A DNA stretch of 64,000 nucleotides. Source: Rhizobium rhizogenes NBRC 13257 (GTDB taxonomy: Bacteria > Pseudomonadota > Alphaproteobacteria > Rhizobiales > Rhizobiaceae). Positions 49,598 through 57,869 of this stretch are shown here, piece by piece. The number at the start of each line of letters is the position of its first letter. Position 1 is the first letter of the stretch. Where the stretch lies: the NCBI RefSeq assembly GCF_000696095.1, contig NZ_BAYX01000001.1:434001-498000 (forward strand), given 5' to 3'. The position numbers were made by a program, and so were the translations under genes. The notes under the pieces were generated by a model. It had not been told where the DNA came from. It made no database searches and saw nothing but the letters and a program-made list of their open reading frames with translations.

Positions 49598-50548
49598 ATG
49601 CATAAGGTAATTTACGATACGGACCCTGGCGTCGATGACGCCATGGCGCTTCTCTTTCTGCATCGTCATCCGGATATCGATCTTCTCGGCGTCACCACCG
49701 TATTCGGCAATGCTTCCGTCGATACGACGACGCGCAATGCGCTGTTCCTGAAGCGCGAGTGGAACATTCCTTGTCCCGTTGCCCGCGGCGCCAGCGTCAC
49801 CTTCGATCCCTCGCGGCAGGAGCGGCCGTGGCCGACCTTCGTACACGGCCATAACGGTCTCGGCGATATCGAGGTGCCGGCAACGATCGATCTGCCCACC
49901 GATCCGCGTCCGGCCTATCAATTCATCATCGATACCGTCCGCGCCAATCCGGGCGAGGTGCGGCTGGTGGCCGTCGGCCGCATGACCAATCTGGCGCTGG
50001 CGCTGAAGCACGATCCGGAGATCGCCAAGCTGGTCAAGGATGTCGTCATCATGGGCGGCAATTTCTACGTTCCGGGCAATGTTACGCCGGTGGCGGAAGC
50101 CAATATTCATGGCGACCCCGAAGCGGCAGATGCCGTTATGACCGCATCGTGGAAGGTCGTAGTCATCGGGCTCGACGTGACCGCGGTCACGACGATGAGC
50201 CGGACCTATCTCGCCGATATGGCGAAAGTCGGCGGGCCGTCCGTGCAGCTTCTGTCCGACCTGTCGCAATCCTATATCGATTTCTACGGCCATATCGTCG
50301 ATGACGGTATGATGGTGCATGATAGCTGCGCCTGCGTCTATGTCGTGGCGCCGGAGCTGTTTGATGCGATCGAGGGTGCGGTGCGCGTCGTCTGCGGCGG
50401 CATTGCCGACGGCCAGACGATCGTCAAGCCGAACGGCCGGCACTTTCCGCCGAACGAATGGGACGACTTGCCGAGCCAGATCGTCTGCACCGGTATCCGT
50501 TCTGAGGCGACGATCGATCTGATCCGTGATGTGATTCTCGGCAAGTGA
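49598..50548 (+). CDS. Nucleoside hydrolase (inosine/uridine-preferring family)
   Basis: A 316-residue enzyme that cleaves the N-glycosidic bond of nucleosides. The calcium-binding DTDPGVDDAMALLF motif lies at residues 7-20, and VVIMGGNF and AEANIHGDPEAAD are typical of the active site; a conserved Asp occurs in MMVHDSC near residue 240. The ATG follows AAGAAGGA. It stands alone and ends in a clear terminator. A role in nucleoside salvage is expected; the base preference cannot be told from sequence. Confidence 0.93.
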   Translation: MHKVIYDTDPGVDDAMALLFLHRHPDIDLLGVTTVFGNASVDTTTRNALFLKREWNIPCPVARGASVTFDPSRQERPWPTFVHGHNGLGDIEVPATIDLPTDPRPAYQFIIDTVRANPGEVRLVAVGRMTNLALALKHDPEIAKLVKDVVIMGGNFYVPGNVTPVAEANIHGDPEAADAVMTASWKVVVIGLDVTAVTTMSRTYLADMAKVGGPSVQLLSDLSQSYIDFYGHIVDDGMMVHDSCACVYVVAPELFDAIEGAVRVVCGGIADGQTIVKPNGRHFPPNEWDDLPSQIVCTGIRSEATIDLIRDVILGK

Positions 50549-50566
50549 GCCACTAAAGTCAGTCTT

Positions 50567-50593
50567 GGAGGGGGCGGCGATGCTGTCCCCTCC
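50567..50593 (+). terminator. Stem-loop terminator of the nucleoside hydrolase gene
   Basis: GGAGGGG / CCCCTCC, a perfect 7-bp stem with a 13-base loop, 18 bases after the stop codon, followed by ATGGAATTTTGC. Confidence 0.7.
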
Positions 50594-50852
50594 ATGGAAT
50601 TTTGCTCTATGATTTTCTTATTCTATAATATTATCAAATAATTGCAGTCGCTCTGTCGCAATTCGATTCAAGCGCTTAAAGCGTTGAATCGGGCTTGCTC
50701 TTGTCGTCGTCGGGAAAACGAATAGCGCACTATTGCTGCCGTCCGGATCCGATCTGATCTATCCTTCATCGAGGAATCGGGAGTTCGACCGCTGCCCTCT
50801 TATCCCATTCTCAAGATTGCAATTTTTGCCATCCGGGCATAGGACAGATGGG
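50594..50852 (+). promoter_or_regulatory. Promoter region of the cobA-cobB-cobC-cobD operon with an inverted repeat
   Basis: No gene is visible here. An AT-rich stretch (about 50605-50645) precedes a striking inverted repeat at 50665-50690 (GATTCAAGCGCTT / AAGCGTTGAATC, one bulged base) that could be an operator or an RNA stem. None of the conserved cobalamin riboswitch blocks is recognisable, so this operon does not appear to be controlled like cobP. Confidence 0.5.
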
Positions 50853-51701
50853 ATGAACGATACCGCATTTTCCAATCTGCCGGCGCTGGAGCCGGGCTCC
50901 GTTTGGCTCGTTGGCGCCGGACCGGGCGATCCCGGGCTGCTGACCTTGCTGGCGGCCAAGGGATTGGCGGAGGCGGACATTATTGTGCACGATGCGCTCG
51001 TCAACGAAGATTGCCTGAAGCTCGCGCGCCCTGGCGCCGCACTCGAATATGCCGGCAAGCGCGGCGGCAAGCCGTCCGCCAAGCAAAGGGACATTTCGCT
51101 GCGTCTGGTCGAGTTGGCGCGGGCCGGAAAGCGGGTGCTACGGCTTAAGGGTGGCGATCCCTTCGTCTTCGGGCGCGGCGGTGAGGAAGCGCTGATGCTG
51201 GTGGAACATGGCATTCCCTTCCGCATTGTGCCGGGCATTACCGCCGGGATCGGCGGTCTCGCCTATGCCGGCATTCCGGTTACGCATCGCGACGTCAATC
51301 ACGCCGTTACTTTTCTCACCGGTCACGATTCTTCCGGCCTCGTGCCGGATGCGATCAATTGGGAGGCGATCGGCAAGGGCTCGCCCGTCATCGTCATGTA
51401 TATGGCGATGAAGCACATCGCCCAGATCAGCGCCAATCTCATCGCAGCCGGCCGCTCGGCCGACGAGCCGGTTGCCTTCGTCTGTAATGCCGCCACGCCT
51501 GCACAGCAGGTGCTGGAGACGACGCTCGGGCGTGCTGAGGCCGATGTCATCGCGTCGGGCCTGGAGCCACCGGCGATCGTCGTGGTCGGCGATGTCGTAC
51601 GGTTGCGGCCCTCCCTCGATTGGCTGGGCGCTTTGAACGGCCGCAAGCTCGTTCCGGCAACGGAGATGCGGGCGCGTGGTGGGCGTAAGGTGCCGGCATG
51701 A
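50853..51701 (+). CDS. cobA: Uroporphyrinogen-III C-methyltransferase CobA
   Basis: A 282-residue SAM-dependent methyltransferase making precorrin-2 from uroporphyrinogen III, the committed step to cobalamin and siroheme. Signatures: VWLVGAGPGDPGLLTLLA at residues about 17-34, RLKGGDPFVFGRGGEEA near 100, and PGITAGIGGLAYAGIPVTHR near 128. It is the stand-alone form, without CysG oxidase or uroporphyrinogen synthase domains. It starts an operon with cobB, the stop overlapping cobB by 4 bases. Confidence 0.96.
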   Translation: MNDTAFSNLPALEPGSVWLVGAGPGDPGLLTLLAAKGLAEADIIVHDALVNEDCLKLARPGAALEYAGKRGGKPSAKQRDISLRLVELARAGKRVLRLKGGDPFVFGRGGEEALMLVEHGIPFRIVPGITAGIGGLAYAGIPVTHRDVNHAVTFLTGHDSSGLVPDAINWEAIGKGSPVIVMYMAMKHIAQISANLIAAGRSADEPVAFVCNAATPAQQVLETTLGRAEADVIASGLEPPAIVVVGDVVRLRPSLDWLGALNGRKLVPATEMRARGGRKVPA

Positions 51702-53005
51702 GCGGCCTGTTGATCGCAGCTCCAGCCTCGGGCTCGGGCAAGACCACGATCACGCTCGGCCTGCTTAGGGCGTTGCGGAAAAAGGGGATTGCGGTTGCAC
51801 CGGGTAAAGCCGGTCCCGATTATATCGATCCTGCTTTTCTTGCGGCGGCGGGCGGCTCGCCCTGCCTCAATTTCGATCCCTGGGCCATGCGCCACGAACT
51901 GATCTCCGCCAATTCGGCGCTGCACCGTGCCGGCGACCGGATGCTGGTCATCGAAGCCATGATGGGACTGTTCGACGGCGCTGCGGATGGCTCGGGTACG
52001 CCCGCCGATCTTGCCGCTTTCCTGGGGCTTTCCGTCGTGCTGGTGGTCGATGCCTCGCGCATGTCGCAGTCTGTCGCCGCTCTCGTTAGCGGCTTTGCCA
52101 ATTTCCGCACCGATATCCGCATCGCCGGCGTCATCCTCAACCGGGTCGGCAGTGACCGGCATGAGACGATGCTGCGCAAGGCGCTAGAAGCGGTTCGTAT
52201 TCCCGTCGCCGCCGTCATTTGCGCCGACAAGGGGCTGACGTTGCCGGAGCGGCATTTGGGGCTGGTGCAGGCTGGCGAACATGCGGGTCTGGAAGCCTTC
52301 ATCGAACATGCGGCGGAAACGCTCACCAAGGCGTGTGATTTCGGATTGCTGCTGCGCGCCGCGCAACAGAATATCGTCCGGCCATCGGCCGCCAACGTCG
52401 CCCGGCTCATGCCCTTCGGTCAGCGGATCGCCGTCGCCCGCGATATCGCCTTTGCCTTCTGCTACGAGCATATGCTCCTCGGCTGGCGCCGGCGCGGGGC
52501 GGAGATTTCATTTTTCTCGCCACTGGCTGACGAGGCTCCGGCGGCGAATGCGGACGCCATCTATCTGCCGGGCGGTTATCCCGAGCTGCATGCGGGCAAG
52601 CTCGGGGCTGCAATGCAATTCCATGAGGGGATAAAGGCTGCGGCGGCGCGAGGCGTGCGGATCTATGGCGAGTGCGGCGGCTATATGGTGCTTGGCGATG
52701 GATTGGTGGATGCCGCCGGCATGCGCCACGCAATGCTTGGCCTGTTGCCGGTCGTCACCAGCTATGAGAAGCGTCAACGCCATCTTGGCTACCGGCGCGT
52801 GACACCGCTGGCAGGGTCCTTCTTCGAGCGGTCGATGACGGCGCATGAATTTCACTATTCGACCATCGTCTCGGAAGGCGAGGCTGATCGGCTCTTCGCG
52901 GTCTCGGATGCACTTGGCGCTGACCTAGGTGCGGCGGGCTTGCAGCGCGGCAATGTCGCCGGGTCCTATATGCATCTGATCGACCTTGCCGGTGACGTCG
53001 CGTGA
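51698..53005 (+). CDS. cobB: Cobyrinic/hydrogenobyrinic acid a,c-diamide synthase CobB
   Basis: A 435-residue glutamine amidotransferase that amidates the a and c side chains. The N-terminal P-loop is APASGSGKTTITLGLLRAL, followed by KAGPDYIDPAFLAAA. The C-terminal glutaminase domain carries YGECGGYMVLG (nucleophile Cys) and AHEFHYS (His). Length and order are normal. It overlaps cobA at its start (ATGA) and cobC at its end (GTGA), so the four genes are translationally coupled. Confidence 0.96.
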   Translation: MSGLLIAAPASGSGKTTITLGLLRALRKKGIAVAPGKAGPDYIDPAFLAAAGGSPCLNFDPWAMRHELISANSALHRAGDRMLVIEAMMGLFDGAADGSGTPADLAAFLGLSVVLVVDASRMSQSVAALVSGFANFRTDIRIAGVILNRVGSDRHETMLRKALEAVRIPVAAVICADKGLTLPERHLGLVQAGEHAGLEAFIEHAAETLTKACDFGLLLRAAQQNIVRPSAANVARLMPFGQRIAVARDIAFAFCYEHMLLGWRRRGAEISFFSPLADEAPAANADAIYLPGGYPELHAGKLGAAMQFHEGIKAAAARGVRIYGECGGYMVLGDGLVDAAGMRHAMLGLLPVVTSYEKRQRHLGYRRVTPLAGSFFERSMTAHEFHYSTIVSEGEADRLFAVSDALGADLGAAGLQRGNVAGSYMHLIDLAGDVA

Positions 53006-54000
53006 CGGGCAGGATCGTACATGGCGGCGGCATCACCGCCGCGGCATGTCTTTACGGCGGACGACCGGAAGACTGGCTCGATTTGTCGACCGGCATCAAC
53101 CCCAATCCCGTCCCATTGCCCGATATACCCGTTTCCGCCTGGCATAGGCTGCCGGATCAATATCTGGTGGAGCGGGCGCGGGAGGCGGCAAGGGGCTATT
53201 ATCGCAGCGGCGACATTCTGCCGCTGCCGGTTCCAGGTACGCAATCGGTCATCCAGCTTTTGCCGCGACTGGCACCGGTCGGCAGCGTCGCGATCCTGTC
53301 GCCGACCTATGGGGAATATGCCCGAGCCTTTAAACTGGCCGGGTTGCCGTTGAACGAAGTCACCGAGATCAATGATGTCACCGAGGGCAATGACCTTGTC
53401 GTCGTCGTCAATCCCAACAATCCGGATGGCCGGCTGCTGCCCATCGAGCGGCTACGGGAATTGCATGATCGGCTGCAAGAGCGCGGCGGTATATTGGTGG
53501 TCGATGAGGCGTTCGGGGATATGGAGCCGGAGGCAAGCCTTGCGCCTCATGCCTCCTCCATGCCGAACCTCATTATCTTCCGTTCCTTCGGTAAATTCTT
53601 CGGTCTCGCTGGCCTGCGCCTCGGTTTTGTCATCGCGGAAGCCTCTATCCTCGCGCGTTTCGAGGATTGGCTTGGCCCCTGGGCGGTTTCCGGGCCGGCG
53701 CTTTCACTGGCTGCTTGCCTGATGGACGGCGATACCACCGCTATCCGCAATCGCATTCTCGACCGGCGCGCAGCGCTGGACGCCGTTCTTCACAGAGCCA
53801 AACTCAATATCGCCGGCGGCACGGGGTTGTTTGCTCTGGTTGCCGACGAGCGGGCAAGCGACATTTATTCGTATCTCTGCCATCATCATATTCTTGTCCG
53901 TAAGTTCGATTATGCGCCGAATTGGCTGCGCTTCGGCCTTGCTCCGGACGAGGAAGGCGATCGCAGGCTGGCCGGGGTGCTGGAGAATTATTCGATATGA
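53002..54000 (+). CDS. cobC: Threonine-phosphate decarboxylase CobC (CobD-type aminotransferase fold)
   Basis: A 332-residue PLP enzyme that makes (R)-1-amino-2-propanol phosphate for the cobinamide arm. LDLSTGINPNPVP near residue 25, VVVNPNNPDGRLL near 135 and the PLP lysine in SFGKFFGLAGLRLGF near 200 identify it. The start is GTG, overlapping the cobB stop. Its stop overlaps the cobD start. In Rhizobiales the gene name is cobC, whereas in Salmonella the equivalent is cobD. Confidence 0.94.
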   Translation: MTGRIVHGGGITAAACLYGGRPEDWLDLSTGINPNPVPLPDIPVSAWHRLPDQYLVERAREAARGYYRSGDILPLPVPGTQSVIQLLPRLAPVGSVAILSPTYGEYARAFKLAGLPLNEVTEINDVTEGNDLVVVVNPNNPDGRLLPIERLRELHDRLQERGGILVVDEAFGDMEPEASLAPHASSMPNLIIFRSFGKFFGLAGLRLGFVIAEASILARFEDWLGPWAVSGPALSLAACLMDGDTTAIRNRILDRRAALDAVLHRAKLNIAGGTGLFALVADERASDIYSYLCHHHILVRKFDYAPNWLRFGLAPDEEGDRRLAGVLENYSI

Positions 54001-54977
54001 TCATCGACGAACATTTGCTCATTCTCATTCTGGCGCTGCTGCTGGACCGCATCATCGGCGATCCCGCCTGGCTCTGGCAGCGCCTGCCGCATCCGGTCGT
54101 GGTGTTCGGCAAGGCAATTTCCTTTTTCGATCGCCATTTCAATGCCGAGCACCTGCCGGATCTGACGCGTCGCCGCAATGGTGTGATGTCGATTGCCGCG
54201 CTGCTCTTCGGCGCGGCTGTCGCCGGCTGGGCCGTTCACGGACTGCTCGCTTTCTTCGGCTGGTTCGGCATTCTGGTCGAGGCGGGGCTGGTGGCGATAT
54301 TCCTGGCGCAGAAGAGCCTGGCCGATCATGTCGGCGAAGTGTCGAGCGCGCTGCGCAGCGAAGGCTTGGAAGGCGGACGTCGCGCGGTGTCGCGCATCGT
54401 CGGGCGGGATCCCGAGACCTTGGATGAACCCGGCGTTTGCCGTGCCGCCATCGAGAGCCTTGCGGAGAATTTTTCCGATGGCGTCGTGGCGCCGGCGCTC
54501 TGGTATGGCGTTTTCGGCCTGCCGGGTCTGTTTATCTACAAGATTCTGAACACCGCCGATTCGATGATTGGCCATAAATCCGAGACTTATATCGATTTCG
54601 GCTGGGCTTCAGCTCGGCTGGACGATGTCGCCAATTGGCCGGCGGCGCGGCTGTCGATCCTGCTGATTGCCGCCGGTGCACTCGCCAAGAAGGGGATTTC
54701 GGCTCTCGGCAACACGATCCGCGTCGCGGTCCGCGATGGCGGGCTGCATCGCTCGCCGAATTCCGGCAGGCCGGAAGCGGCGATGGCCGGCGCCCTGGAT
54801 ATCCAGCTCGCCGGGCCGCGCGTCTATGGCGGCGAAGTCGTGAGCGAGCCGATGATCAACGGTTCCGGTCGGGATACGGCCACCGTCAGCGATGTCGAGG
54901 CGGGCATCTCGATCTTCTATTCCGCCTGCTCGATGCTGACGTTCCTTGCTTTCCTAGCCTTCCTGCTGCTGCTTTGA
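53997..54977 (+). CDS. cobD: Adenosylcobinamide-phosphate synthase CobD (CbiB)
   Basis: A 326-residue integral membrane protein that joins the aminopropanol arm to adenosylcobyric acid. About five to seven transmembrane helices occur. DRIIGDPAWLWQRLPHPVV near the N-terminus and ESLAENFSDGVVAPALWY and NTADSMIGHKSETYIDFGWA in the middle are diagnostic CbiB motifs. The ATG overlaps the cobC stop (ATGA). It ends the coupled cobA-B-C-D operon. Confidence 0.95.
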   Translation: MIIDEHLLILILALLLDRIIGDPAWLWQRLPHPVVVFGKAISFFDRHFNAEHLPDLTRRRNGVMSIAALLFGAAVAGWAVHGLLAFFGWFGILVEAGLVAIFLAQKSLADHVGEVSSALRSEGLEGGRRAVSRIVGRDPETLDEPGVCRAAIESLAENFSDGVVAPALWYGVFGLPGLFIYKILNTADSMIGHKSETYIDFGWASARLDDVANWPAARLSILLIAAGALAKKGISALGNTIRVAVRDGGLHRSPNSGRPEAAMAGALDIQLAGPRVYGGEVVSEPMINGSGRDTATVSDVEAGISIFYSACSMLTFLAFLAFLLLL

Positions 54978-55099
54978 TCCATCGGTTTGCGTTAATGAAT
55001 CGCATACCATATGTATTAATTTAGTATAATCTGATGTATGATAGTGGTTTCCTTCATCGGAATTGTTTCAAAGAGAAGCAAACGATGGAAGGGGACAAG

Positions 55100-55528
55100 A
55101 TGAAACGGATACTGGCAGCTGCTACCGCATGTCTATTCCTGCAGTTTCATGTCGCTTCGGCGCAGGCCGGAACTGTTCTTGCCAAGATTGATCTCCGCTC
55201 ACAGACGATGACCGTTTCCGAGGACGGCGTCCTCAAGTATCGTTGGAAAGTATCGACGGCGCGCAAGGGTTATGTGACGCCGACCGGTTCCTATACGGCG
55301 AAATGGCTGTCGCGCGATCACCGCTCCAAGAAATATGATGATGCGCCGATGCCTTATGCGGTATTCTTCAATGGCGGCTATGCGGTGCACGGCACCTACG
55401 AGCTGAAGCGTCTTGGCCGGCCGGCGTCACATGGCTGCGTGCGGCTGGAGCCGCGAAACGCCGCGACCTTCTTCTCGATGACATCGGAAGCGGGGCTCAA
55501 GAACACCCGCATCGTCATCAGCGACTGA
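55100..55528 (+). CDS. Periplasmic L,D-transpeptidase (YkuD domain)
   Basis: A 142-residue small YkuD-type enzyme. The signal peptide covers about residues 1-22 (cut after SAQA). The catalytic motif is HGTYELKRLGRPASHGCVRL, with the active Cys in SHGCVRL near residue 114 and the upstream His near 97. It would make 3-3 crosslinks in peptidoglycan or attach proteins to it; rhizobia have many such enzymes. The ATG after GGGGACAAG was chosen over an upstream frame. It lies in the gap between cobD and acpXL and is not linked to either. Confidence 0.93.
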   Translation: MKRILAAATACLFLQFHVASAQAGTVLAKIDLRSQTMTVSEDGVLKYRWKVSTARKGYVTPTGSYTAKWLSRDHRSKKYDDAPMPYAVFFNGGYAVHGTYELKRLGRPASHGCVRLEPRNAATFFSMTSEAGLKNTRIVISD

Positions 55529-55733
55529 TCGGTTTCATTTGCAAACCATTACGGTTAGCCGCAATGCTGCCGTATCTTGCTCGCATGCCCGCCGCTATCC
55601 AAGGCCAGAAGCGTCTTTGCTGTTTGCGCAACAGTGCTTTGCCAAATTGCCGGGGTTTCGAGCGGAGACCATTGGCTTTTGGAATGGATTTCCCTATGAG
55701 GGGGATTGAATTATTATTTCATGAGGTATGGGC

Positions 55734-56012
55734 GTGACTGCTACATTCGACAAAGTTGCCGACATCATCGCTGAGACAAGCGAAATCGATCGTGAAACGA
55801 TCACCCCGGAGAGCCATACGATCGACGACCTTGGCATCGATAGCCTGGATTTCCTCGACATCGTCTTCGCTATCGACAAGGAATTCGGCATCAAGATTCC
55901 GCTGGAACAGTGGACGCAGGAAGTCAACGACGGCAAGGCTTCGACCGAGGAATATTTCGTCCTCAAGAATCTCTGTGCCAAGATCGACGAATTGCGCGCC
56001 GCCAAGGGCTGA
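55734..56012 (+). CDS. acpXL: Specialised acyl carrier protein AcpXL
   Basis: A 92-residue acyl carrier protein. The phosphopantetheine Ser37 lies in [15 protein letters not shown], and the sequence closely follows Rhizobium AcpXL, which carries the 27-hydroxyoctacosanoate chain for lipid A. It starts most likely at the GTG with GAGG seven bases upstream, giving [12 protein letters not shown] as in other AcpXL; an ATG two codons earlier sits too close to the ribosome-binding site. A strong hairpin follows, so it can be transcribed apart from the other genes of the cluster. Confidence 0.95.
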   Translation: MTATFDKVADIIAETSEIDRETITPESHTIDDLGIDSLDFLDIVFAIDKEFGIKIPLEQWTQEVNDGKASTEEYFVLKNLCAKIDELRAAKG

Positions 56013-56031
56013 GCAACGTCTTTGCATTTTT

Positions 56032-56068
56032 GCCGCCCAGCCGCTCCTGACTATAGCGGCCGGGCGGT
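56032..56068 (+). terminator. Terminator/attenuator between acpXL and fabZXL
   Basis: A long GC stem (CCGCCCAGCCGCT / AGCGGCCGGGCGG, one mismatch) with an 8-base loop, followed by TTTCATTC. It allows high acpXL expression relative to the downstream acyl-chain enzymes. Confidence 0.8.
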
Positions 56069-56134
56069 TTCATTCTTAACTATCGTATCCTGCCCGGACC
56101 ATCAGAGGTCAGCGGGGCAGGGTCGGAGGCGTTG

Positions 56135-56608
56135 ATGCTGCTGGAATATTTCCAGATGATCGATCGGGTTGTGTCCGTCGATCTGTCCAAGGGCCTGTTG
56201 AAGGCGCATTCGGTCGTGCCGGCCAAGAGCCCTGTTTTCGAAGGTCATTTTCCCGGCATGCCGCTCGTTCCCGGCGTTCTCCTGATCGAAACTATGGCGC
56301 AGGCGTCCGGCATGCTGGTGCTGGCGGCAACCAACTTCGCCTCCATGCCGTTTTTGATGTCGGTCGATGGCGCCAAGATGCGGACCTTCGTCGAGCCCGA
56401 GGCGGAGCTCGACATCGAGGCGGAACTGGAGCATGACGGCTCGGGCTTTGCGGTGACAAAGGCGCGGATCACCATAGCCGGCAAGAAGATCTGCGATGCG
56501 CAGTTGAAGCTGCGCACCATGCCGTTTAATGAAGTGCCGCTCGCCGACATCGTGCGCAAGCGGGCAGGCGAGGTCGGGCTTCTCGACGCCATCGCCGCCA
56601 ATGGCTGA
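56135..56608 (+). CDS. fabZXL: 3-hydroxyacyl-ACP dehydratase FabZXL
   Basis: A 157-residue hot-dog-fold dehydratase. The active-site motif is GHFPGMPLVPGVLLIETMA with the catalytic His near residue 46. It removes water during elongation of the very-long-chain acyl group on AcpXL. It starts at the ATG five bases after GGAGG; a TTG one codon earlier is less likely. It stands between acpXL and the ketosynthase pair, as in other rhizobia. Confidence 0.92.
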   Translation: MLLEYFQMIDRVVSVDLSKGLLKAHSVVPAKSPVFEGHFPGMPLVPGVLLIETMAQASGMLVLAATNFASMPFLMSVDGAKMRTFVEPEAELDIEAELEHDGSGFAVTKARITIAGKKICDAQLKLRTMPFNEVPLADIVRKRAGEVGLLDAIAANG

Positions 56609-56651
56609 CGCTTCCGGCTTAGATGGCGCCGCATTCTTAGAGGATTGATGA

Positions 56652-57857
56652 ATGAGCAAGGCTCAGAATGATGTGGTGATCACGGGTGTCGGCATTGTCA
56701 CCTGTCAGGGTGTTGGCAAGGAAGCGCATGTCGCTCTGCTGACTGCGGACAAGACGCCGACGACCATCGTCGAAACCGAGAAATTCAAACCCTATCCCGT
56801 GCATCCGCTGCCGGAGATCGACTGGTCGCAGCAGATTCAGAAGCGCGGCGATCAGCGGCAGATGGAAAACTGGCAGCGCATCGGTGTCTTCACCGCCGGC
56901 CTGGCGCTGGACGATGCCGGCTTGAAGGACGATCTCGAGGCCTGCGGCAGCATGGACATGATTGTTGCGGCCGGTGGTGGCGAGCGCGACCTCAATGTCG
57001 ATACGCTGATCGTCGACGAGGGTCTGAAGCGCAACGACCGCGAATTGCTGCTGAACGAGAAGCTGACGACCGAACTGCGTCCGACGCTGTTCCTGGCACA
57101 GCTCTCCAATCTATTGGCCGGCAATATTTCGATCGTCCATAAGGTGACGGGCTCGTCGCGCACCTTCATGGGTGAAGAGGCAGCCGGTATCTCAGCGGTT
57201 GAGACCGCTTTCCATCGCATCAAGTCGGGCGAGTCGAGCCATGCATTGGTCGGCGGCGCGTTTTCGGCCGAGCGGCAGGACATGATGCTGCTGTTCGAAT
57301 CGGTGAACGCCCATGCGATCGGCGAATGGCACCCGCTCTGGTCCCGCAAGCCGGAAAACGGCGGCGGCATGATCATGGGTTCGCTTGGTGCCTTCCTTGT
57401 GCTGGAATCCCGCGCCCACGCGGAAGCGCGCGGCGCGCGCATTTACGCGACGATTGACGCGATCGAAGGCGATCGCGGCAGCCGCGACGGTGGCAAGTTC
57501 GAGGCGCGGCTGGAACGCCTGCTCGCGCCCGCCAAGGACGCTCAGGGCGACGACACGATCGTCTTCTGCGGCACGACGGCGATTGCCGATCTTGCAACGC
57601 GCGAAAAGACCGTGCTGGAAGCGCAGCTCCCCGCATCGGCCATTCGAGGGTATGCCGGGGTTTCCGGCCACGGGCTCGAAAGCCAGTTTCCGCTCGGGAT
57701 CGCTTTTGCGGCGCTCGCGGTCGCCAACAAGGCCAAGGTGCCGGCTTTCGACGCCGCACACGAGAAGCCGATGAAGGTCGGAGCGACGAAGGCCGTCGTG
57801 ACGACCGTTGGCCACGCGCGCGGCGAAGGCATCGCCGTCCTGTCCGCCGAAGCGTGA
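56652..57857 (+). CDS. fabF2XL: Ketosynthase-like protein FabF2XL (chain-length-factor-like, no active-site Cys)
   Basis: A 401-residue thiolase-fold protein of the beta-ketoacyl-ACP synthase family. Where an active enzyme has TACASG, this one has KVTGSSRTFMGEEAAG, so the nucleophilic Cys is missing; it keeps VSGHGLESQFPLG and TVGHARGEG. It is therefore a likely non-catalytic partner for FabF1XL, like the KS-alpha/chain-length-factor pair of type II polyketide synthases, and may set the 26-28 carbon length. GAGGA precedes the ATG. The cluster order identifies the gene. Confidence 0.88.
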   Translation: MSKAQNDVVITGVGIVTCQGVGKEAHVALLTADKTPTTIVETEKFKPYPVHPLPEIDWSQQIQKRGDQRQMENWQRIGVFTAGLALDDAGLKDDLEACGSMDMIVAAGGGERDLNVDTLIVDEGLKRNDRELLLNEKLTTELRPTLFLAQLSNLLAGNISIVHKVTGSSRTFMGEEAAGISAVETAFHRIKSGESSHALVGGAFSAERQDMMLLFESVNAHAIGEWHPLWSRKPENGGGMIMGSLGAFLVLESRAHAEARGARIYATIDAIEGDRGSRDGGKFEARLERLLAPAKDAQGDDTIVFCGTTAIADLATREKTVLEAQLPASAIRGYAGVSGHGLESQFPLGIAFAALAVANKAKVPAFDAAHEKPMKVGATKAVVTTVGHARGEGIAVLSAEA

Positions 57858-57869
57858 GGAGTTAGCATC

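Noticed and set aside
50594..50852. A second cobalamin riboswitch before cobA
   Set aside because: None of the conserved blocks (B12 box, CGCGACTGT, GCCACTG) is present.
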